64,000 bases of DNA from Actinoallomurus liliacearum (GTDB lineage Bacteria > Actinomycetota > Actinomycetes > Streptosporangiales > Streptosporangiaceae), in contig NZ_BAABHJ010000040.1 of the NCBI RefSeq assembly GCF_039542035.1, positions 434,001 through 498,000 on the forward strand, given 5' to 3'. The notes beneath the pieces were generated by a model. That model was not told where the DNA came from, made no database searches, and saw only the letters and a program-made list of their open reading frames with translations. This document shows, piece after piece, positions 56,857 to 62,080 of the stretch (the first letter of the stretch is position 1; the number at the start of each line of letters is the position of its first letter). The translations under genes and the position numbers were made by a program.

Positions 56857-57051
56857 TCAGATCTTGATGCCGGACAGGAAATGAGCGAAGGACCGCACGC
56901 CCTGGCGAATCTGCGGCGCGAGAGAGGTGGAGGCGAGGTAGAAGCCGAAGAGCGTGCAGACGACGGCGTGCCAGGCGCGGAGGCCGGCGTAGCGGTACAG
57001 GCCGTAGACCAGCGCGCCGAGCACGATGACGAGCGAGACGGACAGCGCCAA
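56857..57051 (-). CDS. Small membrane protein of the transfer operon
   Basis: 64 aa, start TTG 57051 with GGAAGG upstream. One or two hydrophobic segments: LSVSLVIVLGALVYGLYRYA and AWHAVVCTLFGFYLASTSLA. The pattern AWHAVVCxxFGFYLA occurs in small proteins of many streptomycete integrative elements. Its close packing with the genes on both sides supports it. Function unknown. Confidence 0.75.
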   Translation of the reverse strand: MALSVSLVIVLGALVYGLYRYAGLRAWHAVVCTLFGFYLASTSLAPQIRQGVRSFAHFLSGIKI

Positions 57052-57058
57052 GCGGAGA

Positions 57059-57325
57059 TCACCTTCCTTCCGATCGGACCAGGGGAACGGGCTCGCGACG
57101 GTCGGGGACGACCGCTTGGAGGTCGTTGCCGCGGGTGTAGTCGGTGTCGGGCTTGCGGACGTGGACGCCGAGGACCGAGCGAGCGAAGGCGGCGAGCGGC
57201 GTGGGGGCAGCGGAGTCCAGTCCGGTCCGGGGCGCCTCGCGATGAGTACCGAGGATCACGAGGCCGATGAGTACGAGCGCCGTGGCGGCGAGGACGAGGG
57301 CGAGTCCGGTGATCACGATGGCCAT
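57059..57325 (-). CDS. Small membrane-anchored protein of the transfer operon
   Basis: 88 aa from ATG 57325. N-terminal membrane helix (MAIVITGLALVLAATALVLI), then a soluble tail with DTDYTRGNDLQAVVPDRREP. The ATG overlaps the stop of the 63-aa gene (TGATG). Unknown role. Confidence 0.7.
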   Translation of the reverse strand: MAIVITGLALVLAATALVLIGLVILGTHREAPRTGLDSAAPTPLAAFARSVLGVHVRKPDTDYTRGNDLQAVVPDRREPVPLVRSEGR

Positions 57326-57516
57326 CACCGGCTCACCGCCTCGGCGTCGCGACGGAAGATGCGGCGGACGCGCGTACCGCGCCGAGCGCGAGCGGTGCGG
57401 CGGAACCAGGCGGCGCGGGCGCGGCACTTGCGGCACAGGCCGAACCGGTACTCCGAACGTGCCCCGCACGGGCACTGGCGCTGCCAGTCGTCCAGGGGGA
57501 GGGGACGAAGATGCAT
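57325..57516 (-). CDS. Small zinc-ribbon-like protein, first gene of the transfer operon
   Basis: 63 aa. Cys pattern CPCGARSEYRFGLCRKC (CxC...CxxC) suggests one zinc. The second half is strongly basic (RTARARRGTRVRRIFRR), compatible with nucleic acid binding. ATG 57516 has GAGAGGAG upstream. A consensus promoter at 57585-57614 drives it and the nine genes after it. Confidence 0.7.
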   Translation of the reverse strand: MHLRPLPLDDWQRQCPCGARSEYRFGLCRKCRARAAWFRRTARARRGTRVRRIFRRDAEAVSR

Positions 57517-57584
57517 CGAGGGCTCCTCTCCGAGCCCACGTCCCGGCGCGGCCTAAGAAGTAAACAGGACTAGTCATGTTCACG

Positions 57585-57614
57585 ATTACAGTGCGCCGTC
57601 TTAGCACCTGTCAA
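57585..57614 (-). promoter_or_regulatory. Consensus vegetative promoter of the transfer/int operon
   Basis: Minus strand: -35 TTGACA (57614-57609), 18-bp spacer, -10 TGTAAT (57590-57585). This is the best sigma-70-type promoter in the window. The 8-bp palindrome GACTAGTC lies just downstream near 57569-57576, close to the expected start of transcription, and could be an operator. Confidence 0.8.
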
Positions 57615-57710
57615 GGTCTGGGTTGTTCGCCGGAACGGGGCTCTGGCTTATCGGGATTTCCTTACGCCATCGAGGATGCGCCGATCAGCCGTGACGAGCA
57701 CCTACATGAC

Positions 57711-57759
57711 TGGACGTGTTCATGACGTCCTGACTAGGGTGTTGGCGTCCCAAGACGTC
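57711..57759 (+). promoter_or_regulatory. Promoter and GACGTC-type repeats of HTH-DUF5919 gene A
   Basis: -35 TGGACG (57711-57716), 18-bp spacer, -10 TAGGGT (57735-57740). GACGTC-like hexamers start at 57713, 57724, 57744 and 57754, i.e. in steps of about 10 or 20 bp. GGACGT-N7-ACGTCC forms an inverted repeat over the -35 box. Confidence 0.65.
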
Positions 57760-57778
57760 CTGCGATCCGGTCGGGTAG

Positions 57779-58522
57779 ATGGCGAACGAACGGCTACGAG
57801 CAGTCCTGCTAGAGCAGGGAATCACCGTGGCCGCACTCGCCGAGGCGATCAACGTTGACGAGAAGACCGTTGAGCGCTGGATCAGCAAGGGACGCACGCC
57901 ATACCGCCGGCACCGCTACGCAGTGGCAACGCATCTCGGCGTGGACGAGACCTACCTGTGGCCCGAAGCGCTCTCGAACGAGCAGGTCACAGCGGCCTCC
58001 CAGAGCGAACTCATCACCGTCTACCCGGAGCGCACGGCGGTGCCACGGGACGGATGGGGACGTCTCTTCTCACGGGCAGAGCGCGAGATCGGGATCCTCG
58101 TCTACGCCGGCCTGTTCATCTCCGAAGACGGCGGCGTACAGAAGATCCTCGCCGACAAGGCGCGGGCGGGCGCGCGTGTGCGCATCCTGCTCGGCGACCC
58201 GGAAAGCCCCGAAGTGGCACAGCGTGGCGCCGACGAGGGCGTGGACGACGCCATGGCAGCGAAGATCCGCAACGCCCTGGTCATGTACCGGCCGTTGCGC
58301 GCCCTCGAGGGTGTCGAGTTCCGGTTCCACAACACGATCTTGTACAACTCGATCTACCGGGCCGACGACGAGCTGTTGGTCAACACGCACGTCTACGGCG
58401 TGACCGCCGCACGAGCGCCTGTCCTTCACCTTCGCAAGGTCGCCGGCGGCGACATCGTGAACACGTACCTTGAGAGCTTCGAACGCGTCTGGGACGGCGC
58501 GACACCGATACCGGAGGCGTGA
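57779..58522 (+). CDS. HTH-DUF5919 regulator, paralogue A
   Basis: 247 aa. Residues 8-60 form an XRE-like helix-turn-helix (ITVAALAEAINVDEKTVERW). The rest is a DUF5919-type domain: REIGILVYAGLFISEDGGVQ, ARVRILLGDPESPEVAQRGA, LVMYRPLRALEGVEFRFHNT, IYRADDELLVNTHVYG. Its fold is thought to be related to phospholipase D but without the HKD motifs, so it is probably a ligand sensor. Its close paralogue is at 61138-61866. The NUDIX gene overlaps its end (GTGA). Confidence 0.8.
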   Translation: MANERLRAVLLEQGITVAALAEAINVDEKTVERWISKGRTPYRRHRYAVATHLGVDETYLWPEALSNEQVTAASQSELITVYPERTAVPRDGWGRLFSRAEREIGILVYAGLFISEDGGVQKILADKARAGARVRILLGDPESPEVAQRGADEGVDDAMAAKIRNALVMYRPLRALEGVEFRFHNTILYNSIYRADDELLVNTHVYGVTAARAPVLHLRKVAGGDIVNTYLESFERVWDGATPIPEA

Positions 58523-59001
58523 CGTTGGGGCGGCGGATCGACTACTACGACGACCCGAACGCGCCGGCCGCCAACAGCCTCGTCCCCTCGGTCAACGTGG
58601 TCGTGGTGAGCGACCAGGGCGAGATCCTGCTTATCCGCCGCACCGACAACGACAACTGGGCCGTCCCCGGCGGAGCCATCGACCTCGGCGAATCACTCAC
58701 GCAGGCAGCCATCCGGGAGACCAAGGAAGAGACCGGAATCGACTGCGAGATAACCGGCCTCGTCGGCATCTACACCGACCCGAAGCACGTCATGCACTAC
58801 ACGAGCAACGACGAGGTCCGACAGGAGTGCTCGATCGTCCTGACGGCCCGGCCGGTCGGTGGCACACCAACAACGAGCAGCGAATCTCGCGAGGTGCGCT
58901 GGGTCGCACCGGAAGAGGCCCGCGGCTACCCGATGGACCGCTCAATGCGGCTACGCGTCGAGCGTTACCTCTCCGGGGAGACCTCTCCAGAGATCAACTG
59001 A
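58519..59001 (+). CDS. NUDIX hydrolase of the element
   Basis: 160 aa. NUDIX box GAIDLGESLTQAAIRETKEE followed by TGI, matching GX5EX7REUXEEXGU. Such enzymes cleave nucleoside diphosphates linked to another group. NUDIX genes are a recurring part of AICEs, where they were proposed to act in a cell-state or nucleotide signal that controls transfer. The gene is coupled by a GTGA overlap to the HTH-DUF5919 regulator. It overlaps the convergent HD gene by eight bases. Confidence 0.9.
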   Translation: MTLGRRIDYYDDPNAPAANSLVPSVNVVVVSDQGEILLIRRTDNDNWAVPGGAIDLGESLTQAAIRETKEETGIDCEITGLVGIYTDPKHVMHYTSNDEVRQECSIVLTARPVGGTPTTSSESREVRWVAPEEARGYPMDRSMRLRVERYLSGETSPEIN

Positions 59002-59551
59002 TCGGTGCCTCGGACTGCGCTCTCTCGATCGCGCGTACCGACCCGACGATGTGCGGCGACGAGCGTCGGATCGAGCGCGCCACGAGATGGCCGGCACCGT
59101 ACCGCGACTGGATCTCGGCAAGACGGTCCTCAACCTTAATGGGATCCCCGTCAGGCGTCGTCGTCATGTCGCAGTAGGTCAAGGCATCGGAGAGGAACGG
59201 ATCAGCAGGCTTGAACTCGCTGGTCAACTCGGTAATCAAGCCACGCTCGTCTGCTTCGTTGATCGCGCACGAGTGGTACGCGACGAGGCTGCACAGCACG
59301 TCGTCGGCGTGCTCGACGTACCGAAGGTGACGGGCGCCGTCGAGAGAGTGCAGGCCGGTGTCCACAAGATCAGGGGAGTAGCCGACATCGTGCAGCCATG
59401 CGGCGGCTTCGAGGAGATCGGCGTCCTCGCCAAGGATCGGAGCAAGGGTCCGCGCCTGCCGGGCGACACCTTGGCTGTGCGCCCAACGGCGGGGAAGCGG
59501 GACTTCGAGCAGCTTGCGGGCGACCTCTTCAGCCCAGTCGGCTTGTCTCAT
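58994..59551 (-). CDS. HD-domain phosphohydrolase of the element
   Basis: 185 aa from ATG 59551. HD motif: WAHSQGVARQ (first His), LLEAAAWLHDVGYSPD (His-Asp pair), later YHSCAINEADERG and ALTYCDMTTTPDG (last Asp). It should hydrolyse a phosphoester, perhaps a nucleotide. TAGCGT (59559-59564) lies seven bases upstream, with TGGACG at -35 inside the GACGTC repeats. It is convergent with NUDIX; together they suggest metabolism of a nucleotide signal. Confidence 0.85.
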   Translation of the reverse strand: MRQADWAEEVARKLLEVPLPRRWAHSQGVARQARTLAPILGEDADLLEAAAWLHDVGYSPDLVDTGLHSLDGARHLRYVEHADDVLCSLVAYHSCAINEADERGLITELTSEFKPADPFLSDALTYCDMTTTPDGDPIKVEDRLAEIQSRYGAGHLVARSIRRSSPHIVGSVRAIERAQSEAPIS

Positions 59552-59558
59552 GCGACCG

Positions 59559-59615
59559 ACGCTACGCGGTGATCTTGGGACGTCCACGGACGTAGGCGAG
59601 GCGTCTACGGACGTC
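59559..59615 (-). promoter_or_regulatory. HD-gene promoter with four phased GACGTC-type repeats
   Basis: Minus-strand -10 TAGCGT (59564-59559) and -35 TGGACG (59586-59581). Hexamers GACGTC, GACGTA, GGCGTC and GACGTC begin at 59579, 59589, 59600 and 59610, one per helical turn. Confidence 0.65.
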
Positions 59616-60075
59616 TACGAACAAAGCGACCCTTGCCGTGACGCGCCTCGATCAGGCCATCTTGCTCAAGGGCGGCGAGCGCCTGGCGTGCCGTGCCGCG
59701 CGCGACCCCGTACTTCTCGACGATCGCAGCCTCACTCGGCAAGGCGTCGCCGACTGCCAGGTCACCGCCCTCGATCCGCTTCCGCAGCTCCGCAGCGATG
59801 CGGCGGTACTCATACTGCGTCGGTGCCTCGCCACGCACGACGCGCCCCTTGCCCGGAAGTGTCTCGATCAGCCCCTCATCCTCCAAAGCGGCGAGAGCAC
59901 GACGGACCGTGTTACGAACAACGGCGAACTCATCACACAAGGACGCTTCGGAAGGCATCGGAGAACCGGGCACGAGTTCTCCGCCGCTGATGCGCTGCCG
60001 CAGGACCTCGGCAATCTGCGCGTACGCGCCCCATGCGGTCTCTCGTGGGCTCACCGGGCTCCTCTCACTGCGCAT
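59605..60075 (-). CDS. Tandem double-GntR DNA-binding protein
   Basis: 156 aa, two GntR winged-helix domains in one chain and nothing else. Domain 1, about residues 15-80: VLRQRISGGELVPGSPMPSE, NTVRRALAALEDEGLIETLP. Domain 2, about residues 90-153: ELRKRIEGGDLAVGDALPSE, GTARQALAALEQDGLIEARH. Usual GntR proteins have one DNA domain and an effector domain. This covalent pair could bind a double site without ligand control. The AICE repressor KorSA of pSAM2 is also GntR-type. The phased GACGTC repeats just beyond its stop codon and at two other promoters are its plausible targets. Confidence 0.85.
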   Translation of the reverse strand: MRSERSPVSPRETAWGAYAQIAEVLRQRISGGELVPGSPMPSEASLCDEFAVVRNTVRRALAALEDEGLIETLPGKGRVVRGEAPTQYEYRRIAAELRKRIEGGDLAVGDALPSEAAIVEKYGVARGTARQALAALEQDGLIEARHGKGRFVRRRP

Positions 60076-60105
60076 CTCCCGTACTGCGTGGCCATGGCAG
60101 TCGTA

Positions 60106-60291
60106 TCACTCTGGGCGTCGCTCTTCGTCATGATCGGCGAGGAAGCGCCGTGCCTGCTCTGGATACTTGCCGACCAGGGCCTTAAGGTGCTGAACCTCAA
60201 CGACCTGAGATGCGCCTGTGAACCGCATGTTGTCGAGCATGGCGTAGAACTCCGCCAGCGAGCGCTGTAGCCCCTCCTCGCGTGGATTCAC
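60106..60291 (-). CDS. Small helical protein of the regulatory operon
   Basis: 61 aa, GTG 60291 with GAGGAG upstream. Helical: GLQRSLAEFYAMLDNMRFTG, VEVQHLKALVGKYPEQARRF. Overlaps the preceding GntR gene by four bases, so it is part of the minus-strand operon 60970-59605. No known domain. Confidence 0.65.
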   Translation of the reverse strand: MNPREEGLQRSLAEFYAMLDNMRFTGASQVVEVQHLKALVGKYPEQARRFLADHDEERRPE

Positions 60292-60533
60292 GAGGACTCC
60301 TCGCGCCAGTCCTCGGCCGGCCGCGCATAGCTGCCCTTGTGCGGCAGCGTCCAGACGTACCCGCGCTGCCGGAGATCAGCGATGGCGTCGGAAACCGTAC
60401 TGCCCGAGACGCCGAACTCCTTAGCCATCTTCGCTTGAGAAGGAAGCTGGCCCCGAGGCTGCCAATCACCGCCCGCGATCCGATCACGGATGACCTCCGC
60501 GACCTCCTGGTAGCTCTTCCGCTGTTTGCTCAT
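60288..60533 (-). CDS. Single-domain GntR-type DNA-binding protein
   Basis: 81 aa from ATG 60533. One winged helix: QEVAEVIRDRIAGGDWQPRG, KMAKEFGVSGSTVSDAIADL, then the wing GYVWTLPHKGSYARP. No effector domain. The ATG overlaps the stop of the RsbW-like gene. It may form a heteromer with the tandem GntR protein or compete for its sites. Confidence 0.8.
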   Translation of the reverse strand: MSKQRKSYQEVAEVIRDRIAGGDWQPRGQLPSQAKMAKEFGVSGSTVSDAIADLRQRGYVWTLPHKGSYARPAEDWREESS

Positions 60534-60970
60534 GCCGACCCCTCGACCAGGCACTCGCACCAGACGATCTTCCCGCCCGTCGGTAGGAGGACACAGCCCC
60601 ATTCCTTCGATAGCGCTTGTACGAGCACTAGTCCGCGGCCGTTCTCTTCGTCGTCCGTTGCCGCACGCTGTAGCGGCGGCGTGCTGCTGGAGTCCCAGAC
60701 CTCGATCAGCACGGCCTCAGGCCGTACCGAGAGGCACAGGTAGATGGGCTGTGCCTTCCCGACGAGTGGGTTGGTGCCTTCCGGCATCTGGCGAAGGCCG
60801 GTCGCGTTGATGGCGTTCGTCACCAACTCGCTGGCCAGCAGTTCAACGGTGTCCACCATCGAGGGCAGCTCCCAGGCGGCGAGCAGCCATCGCACGTACT
60901 GCCGCGCCCTACCGGCCGTGTGTGGCAAGGCCGGCATCAGCATGCAGCTCGATCGAGAGCAATCAGTCAT
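60530..60970 (-). CDS. RsbW-like ATP-binding protein of the element
   Basis: 146 aa from ATG 60970; upstream codons to 61066 are less likely. HATPase_c_2 domain: N-box ELVTNAINATG, G1-like VWDSSS, G2 NGRGLVLVQALS. Such proteins in streptomycete mobile elements are presumed regulators that may act on host switch proteins. First gene of a four-gene minus-strand operon with ATGA overlaps. Its partner is unknown. Confidence 0.8.
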   Translation of the reverse strand: MTDCSRSSCMLMPALPHTAGRARQYVRWLLAAWELPSMVDTVELLASELVTNAINATGLRQMPEGTNPLVGKAQPIYLCLSVRPEAVLIEVWDSSSTPPLQRAATDDEENGRGLVLVQALSKEWGCVLLPTGGKIVWCECLVEGSA

Positions 60971-61077
60971 CTTGCGCCTCGCAGCCTGCGATCCGTCCGC
61001 GAGCGACGGACCGGGTCGATCCGCCACATGTCCAAATAGGCTCGCGTGAGAGCGCGGACCTCTCATGGGCAGCTAGG

Positions 61078-61106
61078 GGACGTCTAGGGACGTCTTGTGT
61101 TAGCGT
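61078..61106 (+). promoter_or_regulatory. Promoter with two phased GACGTC sites, HTH-DUF5919 gene B
   Basis: GACGTC at 61079-61084 and 61089-61094, 10 bp apart, within the direct repeat TAGGGGACGTC/TAGGGACGTC. -10 TAGCGT at 61101-61106; GGGACG lies at the -35 position. Confidence 0.65.
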
Positions 61107-61137
61107 CAGCCCAGCCAGCGCGGTTTGGAGGATCGCG

Positions 61138-61866
61138 GTGAACGATGTCTTGAGGCGTGCCTTCGCTGAGGCCGGCCTGACTGAGCAGGACGTAGCCGCC
61201 CGCTTGGGCGTGGATGTGAAGACCGTTCGACGGTGGCTGGATGGACGACGTCCCTACCCGCGTCACCGTTCTGAATTGGCCCATCTCCTTAGCATTGATC
61301 AGGCGGAAGTCTGGCGCGCTGACATACAGCCACCATCGCCACGACTGGGTGGCGCAGAGATCGAAGCCTCCTACGCCCACCGCTGGGCCGTTCCCCGCCA
61401 CGTATGGCACTGGCTCTTCAGTCAAGCCAAACAGGAGATCGGCATTCTCGTCTACTCGGGTCTCTTCATCGCCGAGGACACCGGAATCATCCGCATCCTC
61501 GCAAAGAAGGCGCAGGCCGGTCTCCCCGTACGGATCTTGCTCGGCGACCCAAATAGTCCACACGTAGCGGAACGCGGTGCCGACGAAGGCGTAGGCGAGG
61601 CGATGGCAGCCAAGATCCGAAACAGCATCGTGCTGTATCAGCCGCTCCGAGACATCGACGGTGTCGAGATCCGACTCCACAGAACCGTCCTGTACGCCTC
61701 GCTCTATCGTGCCGACGACGACCTTCTCGTCAACCCGCACGCCTTCGGCATCACGGCCTCAAACGCACCCGTGCTCCATATACGGCACGTCGAGCACGAT
61801 GACGTGGCCAGCATCTACGTTGATAGCTTCGAGCGCGTCTGGCGGTCAGCCCAACCTCTGGCATGA
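61138..61866 (+). CDS. HTH-DUF5919 regulator, paralogue B
   Basis: 242 aa from GTG 61138, with TTGGAGG upstream. XRE-like helix-turn-helix (LTEQDVAARLGVDVKTVRRW) and DUF5919-type domain: QEIGILVYSGLFIAEDTGII, LPVRILLGDPNSPHVAERGA, IVLYQPLRDIDGVEIRLHRT, LYRADDDLLVNPHAFG. Well over half of the C-terminal residues match paralogue A by eye. The two genes bracket the regulatory block on the plus strand. They may sense the same ligand and act on the same GACGTC repeats, or oppose each other. Confidence 0.8.
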   Translation: MNDVLRRAFAEAGLTEQDVAARLGVDVKTVRRWLDGRRPYPRHRSELAHLLSIDQAEVWRADIQPPSPRLGGAEIEASYAHRWAVPRHVWHWLFSQAKQEIGILVYSGLFIAEDTGIIRILAKKAQAGLPVRILLGDPNSPHVAERGADEGVGEAMAAKIRNSIVLYQPLRDIDGVEIRLHRTVLYASLYRADDDLLVNPHAFGITASNAPVLHIRHVEHDDVASIYVDSFERVWRSAQPLA

Positions 61867-62080
61867 CCCTGAACTCGGCCGTGGACAGGAAAACCCGTGT
61901 CGTCGGGAAGGGCGAATGTCGCCCCAACAGTCCGGAAGCTACGCCGCAACCGAGAATGACCGCCCGGTCCGAGACTCCCTCAGAACTGTTTCTGAGTCTT
62001 CTAAGCCCCGCCATTACGAACCACCGGTCAGCCACAGGTAAATCAGTTGCAGTAATCATGTCGGCCAAGCTCTGTATGAC
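61867..62080. other. Intergenic region between convergent genes
   Basis: 214 bp, no gene supported; lower GC towards the ATPase gene. Confidence 0.4.
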
